The translations under genes were made by a program, and so were the position numbers. The notes under the pieces are model-generated. The model was not told the DNA's origin and searched no databases. It saw nothing but the letters and a program-made list of their open reading frames with translations. DNA of 64,000 bases from Moringa oleifera (lineage: Eukaryota; Streptophyta; Magnoliopsida; Brassicales; Moringaceae). The first letter of the stretch is position 1. Every line of letters begins with the position of its first letter. Of this stretch, positions 1 to 12,400 are shown one piece after another. The stretch spans positions 1 to 64,000 of the forward strand of contig JAJFZO010000476.1 of NCBI GenBank assembly GCA_021397835.1. Reading direction: 5' to 3'.

Positions 1-41
1 GGCACTTTTCTTTTACGAAAACTTGATTGATTAAGATGTAT

Positions 42-328
42 CCATTATTTCCCTTGCGTGCTTCTTTTTGTTGTTGGTTTGAACTGGTGATAGATATTAA
101 AATTGGCTACGAGAAATATGATCCAACTGAAATAATTTCCATTATTTCCCTTGCATGCTTGCTTTTGATGTTGGTTTGAACTAGTGATAGATATTATAAT
201 TGGCTAGGAGAAATATGATCCAACTGAAATAATTTCCATTATTTCACTTGCATGCTTGCTCTTGATGTTGGAACTGGTGATAGATATTATAATTGGCTAG
301 GAGAAATATGATCCAACTGAAATAATTA
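42..328. repeat. 97-bp minisatellite, three copies, in a THO2 intron
   Basis: Copies begin at 42, 139 and 236, each opening with CCATTATTTC and ending in GATCCAACTGAAATAATT. The first two are exactly 97 bp apart and the third lacks about 4 bp. They differ by only a few substitutions, so the duplication is young. The array lies in the intron upstream of the first visible THO2 exon and has no coding role. Confidence 0.9.
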
Positions 329-429
329 AAACTCTGGATGTTTCTTCTATTTTTCCTTTGTTGGTTGTCAATTGTTTTGGTGTTTACTTGGGTTCTTGTT
401 CTAGCACTTACCATCTTGTGGATCTCTAG

Positions 430-3400
430 GTTACTCTTCTTTGTCGAGGTTCTGAAGATTCCACGCAAAATGCATCAGCAGCAACAATAGGCATTATCAA
501 GGTTTTGACTTCTATTTTTATTCAGTGTTTCATTATGTTTATTGTAGTGCCGACAGTTGCTGATTTAAACAATGTCTGCAGTCATTAATTGGACATTTTG
601 ATCTGGATCCAAACCGTGTTTTTGATATTGTAAGTTGTCTACGGATGTCTCATATTTTTGCTTATCAAGTGTTTTTGGCGGTTTCCTCTTCTGTAAAATG
701 TGAAGAGTTAGACAATGCAGGGTGACTCTTGAATTGCAATTGTCTCTTGATCAGGTTTTGGAATGTTTTGAACTTCAACTTGATAACAATGTCTTTTTGG
801 AGTTGATTCCCATCTTTCCTAAGGTATGCGTATTTCTTAGTTTATATTAATTGGTTTTGGATTTGTGAAGCACAATCTGAAGGCCATCAGTTTCCTTATA
901 AATTTATGTTGTGCAGTCTCATGCTTCACAAATTCTTGGTTTCAAGTTTCAATTTTATCAGCGTTTGGAAGTACATAGTCCCGTACCATTTGGACTCTAT
1001 AAGCTTACTGCTTTGCTTGTCAAGGAAGATTTCATCGATCTTGATAGCATGTGAGTGGTCTGCATTCTTTTATTCTTGTAATGTAGTGATTTATTTTGTT
1101 CTAATGTATTCTTGGAGAGATGACTTGTCTTGGAATGCCTTTAAGTTTTCCTCCTCCAGAGTATTACCACTCTTTCTTTTTAAGGTTTTGAAGTGCCTTT
1201 CATTTTGTACAGTGGTAACAGTGATTATCTTTCTGCTGATTCATTTGGAATTAAGCCAATTTATATTTATGATCTTCGTCCTGTGAATTGGGATAGTCAT
1301 TGTCTCTTTCTTGTTGGAACTGAGCTGCATATTGTGGTTTTCCATGTTCTTGCAATTTTTTGAACTTATCCTTGGCAAAGTATCATCGTTTAACCCTTTT
1401 TTGTATTTCTTGTCATGTTTAATTTATCTCTATAAGCAGATAATAAAAATTGGGATTAGCTCTTATCAAGGATTAACATTTTCTTTTAAAAATTGTCATT
1501 CCTTTTGTTTACATCTTTTGATGATAAATCCCAATTCATCTTACATAAAATGTTGTTTCACTTCCTTCTATTTGTTGAGATGGTTGTTCTGAATAAATTT
1601 TCTCTCAAACTGAGTGGAAGTTGAGGGTGAGTCTATCTGTGCCCTAATGAATACTGTCATGTATCAGCCTGTTGATAGGTGATTCAAGTATCTTCTGCGA
1701 GAAGTTCTGATATTTTTTTTCCCCTTTTTTGAAAGGGATCTTCTAGAGAAACATTTGAATGACTAACATATCATTCATTGGATTTTGCTCTAATTGCGCT
1801 GTTAGGTGTTGGCTTAAGTCAAAAGGGTAGGGTGGGTATTGTTATTGGCTCCAACTTGTTCCTCAGGAAAGAGGAAGAGAGGAGGATGCAGAACTGTTGC
1901 TGTGATTTTAGCTCATGAGTTTACTGATTCTGGAGAAGAAATCTTTTAGGGGAAACATTCAGAGTTTTGTTTTGTTTTCTCTTTTTCGGGATAAGAGGAG
2001 ACGTTCCAGTTTTTAGTTTGCACTAGTTAGTCATGGGAATTTGTATAAAAAATAGTCATGGGAATGCTTCAAGTACAGATTTGGAATTAGATTTCTGAAA
2101 TATAACAATTTTACCTATATTCTAAGAGTGGGGCATTGATCTGTATGCTTGTGCATCCTGCCTAATAAAAGTAAATTTTTGTGTTAGCTTATGTGGGTTA
2201 TAGTGAAACTATTCATCATTTTTTGGTGCATTGCTGTGATGCTTCTGAGTTAAGAAGTCTGCTTTCTTAAGTTCATTTAATTATGCCCAAACTGTCCAGC
2301 TTCTAATGGCAGTTTTTTTTTTTTTTTTAACTGTGTTATCCAACGATTTCCTCCGTCTTTTTCCCACTTGGGGCAAATTCATGGGGCCCAGGGTGTGCCA
2401 GGAACGAGCTCTGTCCTTAGGCAGGACAGCACTTAAGTGGAAATGCTGACCTCTTTCTGCCTTTTGTTCATCCTTAGTCAGTGGGCTATACCCACTTGGG
2501 TTCTAATGGAAGTTTTGAGTGGAAGTTGGCTTTTAAAAGGAGATTTTATTAGCTTGGGGGGCAGCTCTCTCATATAGGCTACTGAGAAGGACTACAATTG
2601 CTTTTAAAGCGTTAAATCTACTTGGATTGGAGTGGAGGTGGCTTATTTACAGACAAAATCTCATGGGTTTCTACTTTAGTGGAACTCACAACTTCTATGT
2701 CTTTGGGGTTTCTAGATGCTTCCATGTTGAGGTTTCAGTAGCTGTTGCCCTTTTTTATTTTTTCTTTTTCCTTTATATGGGTGTCCTGCTGAATTTATCA
2801 TTTATAAAAGGGAAAAATAAAAAATAGAAGAATGCCGTTACTTGATGTAATCAAACATTTGTGATATCTGTATCATAAGTTTCAGCAGGACACATTGTGT
2901 TAGTTCATGTATCCTTTTCATATTCTGATGCACTATTTGCTGATATTTGCATTGCTCTTATGTAATTAATCTCTGTTGTGCATTTTTCACTGTCTTTAAG
3001 TTAACTTGTTTTTTCTGTTTCTCTTTTGCTGTAATTTGCATTAGCTCTTTCATTTTTGAGAGGAATTATGCCTTTCTTGTAGATATGCACATCTACTTCC
3101 CAAGGATGATGAAGCAGTTGAGCATTATAATGCTTTTTCAGCAAAACGACTTGAGGAGGTATATTTCTGATTAACATGCTTTATTTTTAGGTGTCGGAAG
3201 TAAATCATGAGTGTGTGCATTATCTTTCCTATTGTTAATCTTCAAAGTAATATTCTGTTAGTTTCTTGCACAAGGCAGGCATTCACCAATGATCTGAGAT
3301 CGAAATTACAACCTCTTCTTTCTTTGAAGAGAGATACCTTACCACGCAAAGGCTTAGCTTAGTAGTATTGTTGTTTTGGCAGTTCTATGTGCAATTGTGT

Positions 3401-6400
3401 GCTTTGGATATTTTGCCTTAGATAATTGCTTTTGTTTGTTGCGGACTTTTAAGGCTTGCTGGCCTAGTATTCTACAGTATCTTTTTACTGATTTACTGAG
3501 TCAATGATCTTCTAGTGGAGGGTTGATAAACTTCTCCAATTGATTGTTTCTCTTATAAATATTAATATATGCAGGCTCACAAAATTGGAAAAATAAACCT
3601 TGCTGCCACTGGGAAGGATCTCATGGAGGATGAGAAACAAGGAGATGTCACAGTAGATCTTTTTGCTGCTTTAGACATGGAAACTGAGGCGGTTGCTGAG
3701 CGTTCTGCAGAGCTTGAAAGTAATCAAACTTTGGGATTGCTTTGTGGGTTTCTTTCTGTGGATGATTGGTAGGTTACTTTAAGTTATAGGATCCTGTCCC
3801 TTTTACATTTTTATCTCCTCATGTAATTGGTTTTTAGTTTGTTCCTTTTAATCTCAGACATGCATGGAATCAGTGCCTTTGTGTCTTTATGCCTATAAGT
3901 ATTTTCATTGCTCTAATTATTTCACAATTTTTCATGATTCCAAACTATAGTTATGTATGCTTAGTTTGCAATGGTGATAGAGACATTTTATTTGAATTGA
4001 TATTTTGTTAATTGCCTTGGCAGCACTCATTTGAATTCAATCTTGAGACTTACGTGAAATTTTATCATACTTTTATGATATGATCCTGTGGGTTCTCTGA
4101 CATCCTTTTTTTTTTCACAGAAATTGACAAAATTATATTGTTTTATGAATAATTAAAAATTTAGCAGGTTACTGATGAAGTTTTACTTTGTAGCATCTTT
4201 TCTTCTTTTGCAATGTTAATTGGCCAATTCATATCTGATGGTTGCTTAAGATGCCATGTTTCCAGGTACCATGCCCATATTTTGTTCGATCGTCTCTCAT
4301 TGCTGAATCCAGTGGCACATATACAGATTTGTACTGGCTTGTTTAGGTAATCTGTTGTATTCTATTTAATTATCTATCAAATTAATTTCAAGCTTCAACT
4401 TATTGGTATGCTTCTGTTCATGATTGTATCTATGCTCAGTCATATAGAACCCTATTTATGTTGCTGTAACTCTGTCTATCTTGAAGTATCTATTTCAATA
4501 AGAGATGACACTGTTAAGAATATGACTACCAGTTACTCTAATTCAATGAAATATTGAAAATTAACAAAATTAGATGCTTAGATGCACACCCAGTCTTAAT
4601 ATCTGCACCTAGTCTGAGCAGCATAGGACCCAACCTTAGAATCACACTGTGATCAATATGCATGACTTTTATCACTCAATCTAAGAAGTCACTCTGGGAA
4701 GTTCAGGCATTCTTCTACTCTGTTATGCTGTTAGCCATTGGATGGAGACTGATTATGTATTATTCTGTTAAATAACACAATGACCCTCCTACACAAGTTC
4801 AGGCTTGTTGAAAAGTCATTCTTTTCAACCCTGAGGGGTTCAGTCTATTGGTAAGCAAGTGTCAAATTATGGGCCAGGTCTAGGGTTCAAATCCTCTAAG
4901 GGACACTAAATTTGTACCTTGTTAAATTCAGGGCTCTGAAGAGGATGGGTCTTCCATCTGTTTGTTGGATTTCCAACCTGGATATCCTGGTTATTTTTTT
5001 TTTTTAAAAAGATAGTCATTCTTTTCAGCATATCATATTGTTTTTTAGACGCTTTTTTGATGTTCTGGGTTTGCCTGTGAAACTGGTGTTGATTGTATAT
5101 GTTGCTGTTAAATAACACAATGACACTCCTATACATGTTCAGGCTTATTGAAAAGTCAATCTCTTCAGCAAATCATATTGTTCGTCGGATGCATTTTCAA
5201 AGTTCTGGGTTTCCCTCTGGAGCCAGTGTTGATGGTATGGATTCAAGTTCATTAGCCAGTAATAGGTCATTTGTTGATCTTCCTAAAGAACTCTTTCAGA
5301 TGCTTGCCACTGCTGGACCCTATCTCTACCGTGATACATTATTGTTGCAGAAGGTGCAGTTTGTCTCTAGTATACTGATACTTGAATTTTCTGCTTGAAA
5401 CTTTTGCTGTTAAGTTCGTAACTGTTGGTTTCTTCATGGGCAGGTTTGTAGAGTTTTGAGGGGTTACTACTTGTCTGCTGTCGAGCTTCTTGGTAGTACT
5501 GATGGAGCTTCAAATCTTGAGCCTGTTACTGGTGAGAATAGAAATCCACGTCTGCACCTGAAGGAGGCTAGGACAAGGGTAGAGGAAGCTCTAGGAACAT
5601 GTCTGCTTCCTTCTCTACAGTTGATACCTGCAAATCCAGCAGTGGGACAGGAGATCTGGGAAGTTCTGAATCTGCTTCCATATGAGGTTGGCGTTAATTA
5701 AATATTATTTACATCTATTAGATAATATTAGAGATGGTTAGACAACGTTGCTAGATGAATCTCGTCTGCTTAGGTGCGGTATCGTTTATATGGTGAATGG
5801 GAAAAAGATGATGAGCGGAACCCTATGATATTGGCTGCAAGACAAACGGCAAAGGTGCAACTGTTAATATCCTTTTACTTTTTTTTTTCACCTGATGAAA
5901 AATTGGTCTCTTGATACCCTTATTTGGCCATCTTTGTTGTTTTCTAGTTGGACACTAGAAGGATTTTGAAGCGGCTGGCCAAAGAAAACTTAAAGCAGTT
6001 GGGTCGGATGGTTGCAAAACTAGCACATGCCAATCCAATGACTGTACTTCGTACAATTGTCCATCAGGTAATATATCTAATAGGGCATATGCCCTGTGAT
6101 TAGTTTAGCACCTCTGAATTTCTTGCACATGAGAAATAACTTTTTAGGGAATTTGAATAACAGATTGAGGCATACAGAGATATGATTGCTCCTGTTGTAG
6201 ACGCGTTCAAGTATTTGACACAGGTTTGTATCATCTTTTGTGTCATTTCTATGCACTTTCCTTCTTTCTTACATATGTCCCATATCACTGCTTTTGAAAT
6301 TTTGTTGATCCTTGTAGTACAAAAGGTCTCATTTCATCTGTGATAATGTAAATGAACAGTCTCATACATGTTGTATTGGTCTTCCATCTATCTAGTCTTG

Positions 6401-9400
6401 CTAAAAGTATTAGCATTTTTTTTATTTAAAATCCTGAATTGGATCTCTTCCAGCTATGAACATTTTTCCAGAATTTGTGCATGATAAAACTGAGCAGAAT
6501 ATAGTAACTTCTCATAATATGCAATGCCTGCTTGACTATTAATGGTGATCTGTACCCATTAACTCAGTCAGATCAATGGAGATGAATCCCCAATTGACAT
6601 TTTTATTTCAACCAGATGTATTGAGCTGCCTGAGCGAGAAAATAGCCAAATTTACGTTACTGTTTTGACTTGTTGCATATGTGATTGAAAGTGCACTTAA
6701 ATGCTCTCTTGTAATAATCGCTTGTTTAATGTAAAAGTAGGTGTCTGAGAAAAAAAACATGTAAAAAGAGGTGAACACCTTTAAGAATTATGGTTGATAT
6801 TCTTCTCTAGATCTATGATTAATCACTTGCACAAATGTTGCTTAAAATTTTTAATCTTATGCATTTTGTACAGGATCCCTAAGATTCCTGATCTGCAACT
6901 TCCTCTTTTCGCTGCTCTAATCCATTTTCTTCTGAAGTGAAGTTCCCATTTTTGTTTTCTGTTATGTGTTGGGTTTGATGTTGTATCGCTTTTTAATGCA
7001 TCCTTGCATCTTTCCTTGTTTCTTTTAAACTGTAGAGTGGCCTATCTAGGAGCATTGCCTGTATTGAGTTATTCATTAAAATTTGGGAGGTTAAATGTAT
7101 AATCATATTGTTCATCATGAGCTTAATGTACTAGTTTTTGATATGAAAAAAACATTGGGAAGACCTTTCTTGGAGTTATGAACCTTAAATACTGCCTTAT
7201 GTTGATGCCAAATAGAATATTCTGTGCCAATCTAATTTTAAAATTTTGGACTTACAAAGTTTTCCAAGTAACAGTCATCATAAGATTTGATTAACTCATT
7301 GAAATTGAAGTTTCTACTTTGTCTTTGTTTTTTTGGAGTTAATAGTTCTGTGGACAGTGTTTCATTTTACTAATTTTCATCATCCAAATCTTCGTATTTG
7401 TCAAATTGAAGTTCAAATTGATATGTGATGAGTTATCAATTACCAGCATTTTACTTATAAAAATTAATTATCTATTATTGGTATGAAATTTTCTGGTGTT
7501 TTGAAATCTCTCAAAATAATCATTTCTATGCAGCTTGAGTATGATGTCTTGGAATATGTTGTGATCGAGAGATTAGTACAAGGTGGGCGTGATAAGCTGA
7601 AAGATGATGGCCTTAATTTGTCAGACTGGCTTCAATCTTTGGCTTCATTTTGGGGTCACCTGTATGTATAGCTTTCTTCTTTGAAAACTTCTATAGCTTC
7701 TTGTGTGCTGCATATCCAAGTTGTCATACTAAGTTTTGGTTATTGTTTCTTTTTTGTTTATGTTTTCCTATAAGTTTTGTGTCATTGATTCTTATTAGCA
7801 GAATATATTTGTTACATCAAGAAACTTTAGTTCAACGTTTATGCAAATATGTTAGGAGATTTTAATCTTTCATGTTATGTTATCTAAGTTGCCATACACT
7901 GCCAATGCACCTGATTCTATTTTGTCATTTTTTTCCTTTCTTTGCTTGCAAGCTCTATGTGCTTCTCGAGTGATTTTCTGGTTGTGCTTTTGTTGTTCTT
8001 TTTCTGGGGTTGCATGTGACAATCTTACAAACCATAGTGTTCATTCATTTTTGTCCCTCCTTTTCTCTTTCTAATATAATCTTGCTTATCAAGTGATCTT
8101 CTGCCCTTTTTTTTTTTTTGGCATCTTTATGAAATTATTACTCGCTTTGTATGGTAATTCCATTGTATTTAGAGTTTAGATTTATGTTGGGGTGCTTTGC
8201 TTCAGTTGCTGGAATGCAGAATAAATTCGGCAAAAGCAGGATGACTGGAGCCAGGGATGTTGTGGGCATTGCTGATTTTATGTCTGTTATTTGCAAGTTG
8301 ACTTAAATTCCAACATCTTCATGTGCTAAGCAGGCGGCACTGCTCAGTGAACCATAGAGGGTCCTGTGGCAAGGTTTGATGAAATGTCGTCAGAATGGAG
8401 AGTGATATTTGCTGGATTAGGAGGTGAATCAGCAATTATTTGTTTCTGGTTTCAATTTTGGTGAAAATGCTGGTTAGAGGTGAGAAAGGAATTTTATAAT
8501 GCTTCGAAAAAGATACGAGAAGATGAAATTGATAGACAGAAGACTATTATAGAAGTTTGGAAATGATCACTCGTGATTCAGGAAAGATAAGTGCCATTTG
8601 TCTAGATTGGAGACAAGGGAAAAATATTTGAGAGTGAGCTTGTGAATATGTGAAGGAAACCAATCAATTGGCGATGTGGAAACTGATTGTTCTAATGGGT
8701 TTGACCAAGAGGCATATGTAGTACTCCTGAAAATTTTAAAGTGCAGAACGGATTGATGGAATTAGTAGTGAGATAGAAGACGTGATGGACATTTTTGGCA
8801 AATGAATTTCTGTTCTCAACTGCAGTTCTGTGCAATTTAATACTTCAGCTGAATCTAAACCAAATGATTTGTTGTCCTCAAGAAGGGGTTAGGTTTAGGT
8901 GGGGGCCTGAAAGTTGAAGGCAGTTGGTTTTGTTGATTAACAAGTTTAGGCAGCATTCTTTTTCTTCTCCATGCTCCTTCCAGCTATTGATTGCTTGTAC
9001 ACTGCTCTTTGCTGCTGGAAAATACCAAGAATTCTGCATTTGCTCACATAGAAGTTTTACTTCAAAATTTTACCTTTGATAAGCCTACTATTACTGTTCT
9101 CGATGAGAATATGTTCCATGTCTAAGGAGGTGTGTGCACTTCCTTCGTTCAGTTGTAACCACATTAGCTGGGTTTTGAAGATGGCTTTTTGCTAGTTGAG
9201 GGAATATGGACCTTCATGATTGTGCAATGCGATGTGTAGCTGCTGTGCTTCTTCAGTTGTTAAAGAGATTAGTCGATACATCACCTTAGGATGTAAGATA
9301 TAGAGGAGTGGATTTTGCAATTTTGAAGTGTATTTCTGATATTATGGAGGCAACAATCAGAAGTTTGATGGTGCTGTTACCTCTATCAACTTACATCTCT

Positions 9401-12400
9401 CAAGGCTCCTGGTGATTCAGGGCTGGTCAGTTATGCAATGAATGGGGAAGTCTTTTTATTGGAGAAAAAAAAAAATTGCTTTGCTTTGTTTTAATCTCTC
9501 TGCTCCGTCTTTCTCTTTCTCTTTCTCTTTCTCGGTCTCTAAGATAATAACAGCATTTAGATGATGATGATTTAGGTCCATACATGAAACATGTTAAGAA
9601 TGTCAAATAAAGAAGAGTGGTACTAATATGTAATTTTGCTTAGATAACTGTTTCTTCTTGAATTTTCTTGTTATGATACTCTCATGTTCTAGTATGGATT
9701 ATGGGGCTTTGTATTTGTAATTCTTTGGATAGCATATGACTCCTTCTTGTTTAAAATAGGACTTGGGATCTAATTTTTGTGGATACAAACTTAGACTCTG
9801 CTCCTGTCTTTCAATAGGTTATGGAAGACCTTTGTCTTGAAGTATCTTTTGTATTTGTGATTCTAGCATCTAGCTTTGATGAAGTCAGTGTTGTTTAAGT
9901 TGCTTAAATTACAGAAGTTTGTTCTTTTGTTTGTTGTGCGAGGTGGGTGATGTTATTAATTCCTTACTACTCTCTGGTAGAACTCTTAATTAGTTTGGTT
10001 TATTATTTGTTCCCTGAATTCTTTAAGAACATTCTTGCATTGGGTTCCTACTAAGGAGGATATGGGCTCTCAAGTATCCTAAATCTAGTGACAGGGTGAC
10101 TGCCAACTTATTGTTTTTGCTGTTAGCTGTTAGGTGTTAGGTGTTAGTAGCATTCTAATTCCAATGTTTGAAGTGTGGATATTTGGGAGATAGGTCTTTT
10201 ATGTGGTATCATTTTAATAGCCCCGAAGGGTGGGTCTTTTATGTGGTATCATGTTAACAGCCCTGAAGGATGCCGCATGATAATTAGCTGCTTATTACCA
10301 GTCAGTCAGTCATGTCAAGTGACAATAACTGTAAATTTTGATGCATTGCTAAAGCCTTACAGGATTTCGTATCAATTGACTTGTGAAAGGGTGTGTTGGG
10401 GAGATGGTTTTTGCAGGCTTCTGTTCTACTTATAATTAACCTTTTCTTCTGAACCTTTACAATTTTTTTTCTTTGTTTTTTTACATCATATCCTCTTATG
10501 TTTCATTTGTTCATTCAGGAACCTTCCAGAACATTCTGTGCTTGTAGCGTCTATCCTTTTCATTGGTGTTGTAACTTGTTTTGATTAACCAGCTGACGAA
10601 ATTAACCTGGACAACTCTAATTTTTCCAGCCAATAGGGCTGCCTGTTTTCTTCTGTCCATTGTCATGTTGATCTTATTCATTCTAGTGATGTTATCTATC
10701 CATGTTAGAATCATCTAGTTGAAGCTTTGCTTCCTCTGCTGGCCTTTTGCTATTGTGGTACCTCTTGCTCTCCTCATCTCATAGTTGCTTCTCATTTTTT
10801 TTTTTTGTGGTGGACCACTTGTGGTAATTGGTTCTCAGTAGCATTTCTTTGTTTAGTTTGCCAATAAAATTCCTATGCTTGTTTCTCATCTTAACCTCTA
10901 TGGAATATATGCTTGGAGGGTGTATTGGGTTAGAGTATTGAGAGATAAGGTATGGAAGTATCATTTGTGGCTGGAACTAGATGAGGAAGTAGAGGCCTTG
11001 TTAGGTTTCTGGTCTGTTCTGAAGTTGATGAACATTGCTAACAAAGAATTTGGATGTCATGGGGCAGTGGTTCTGGAGGTTTGGTTATGCAGAAGGGAGA
11101 TTTTAGAGAAGGATTATTGTGGCAAAATATTTATTATCTGATAGATACCTCATGTTTAGTTTGCCTGCATGAATTGCTGTTGTGGCTGAAACTAATTGCA
11201 TAAAGATCATCAAGATGTAGAACAGTGTGATTATGTAATCACCTTAGGCAACAGCAGGACTCTGATGCTAATAAGATGAAAATGTTGGTTTACTACCAAG
11301 AACTCTTACACTAGCATAGAGACTTTTTGCAACACAGAGAAATGGTGATGAATTCATGGCAATTTGCGAACTTTATTTCCTTTTAATAAGTTATGTACTT
11401 TTGAGATGAGTCTAAACTATGTACCTGAGGATCGTTTTCACGAAATCCTTTTTGATACTTCTGTTTGTTCTGAGAGCACTTTTCTCCAAACTTCTAAAAT
11501 GATGCGAGCGAAGAAAGTTAATCTGTCCATCTTCTGCATTCTTATTAAAATGGAAACTCATGAACAGATTGAGCAGATGTATATCCCTTCACATTTATGT
11601 ACATAGTTGAATTTATTTTATTTATTTAGATGTTCATGGATTTGATTTTGTCACATCATTTTCTACTGGGTAATCTACTGTAGGAAGCTTGTGCTATAGT
11701 TGGCTAAATGAAAATTTGATTTTCAACGGTGCTCCCTTTTTGAGGAAAGTTGGAGCTGCAATGAGCACATCAACAAATGAAGTAATTCTATCATTTGGAG
11801 TTGCATCTTAATCTAATAGGGATCCTTAGAGGATTGAGAGACCAACTCCAACTTACATCCTAGGAGTTAGGCTAGATTGCAAAGCATCTCATCAGTTATA
11901 GGAAATTTGTTGGATTACATATTAGTTGTACTTGTTATAGGTATTGGTTCTAATTCAAAGAAATTGTTGTTCCTATTGCTTTGTCTTTCTGCTGTTGGTT
12001 GTTGGGTGCGTAATTAACAGTAGTGCTTGGTTAATGTTTTCTCCATCTGTATTTTTTATCTATTGAATTATGTGGTTGGCCTTTAATTGTTTCATGACAT
12101 ACTGATAAATGCCACATCCTATTCTCCCTCAACATGTGCTAATGTGGTTTGTTGGCTTGATAGGTGCAAGAAGTACCCATCAATGGAACTTAGGGGTCTT
12201 TTCCAGTATCTTGTGAACCATCTAAAAAAGGGGCAAGGAATTGAGCTTGTTCTCCTGCAGGTACTGTTAAGAAAGGTTACACCATTCATGGGACATAATC
12301 AAACCCAGCAGTCATTAACTATAATTTTATGATCACTCAGGAGCTTATTCAACAAATGGCAAATGTACAGTACACAGAGAACCTTACAGAGGACCAGTTG

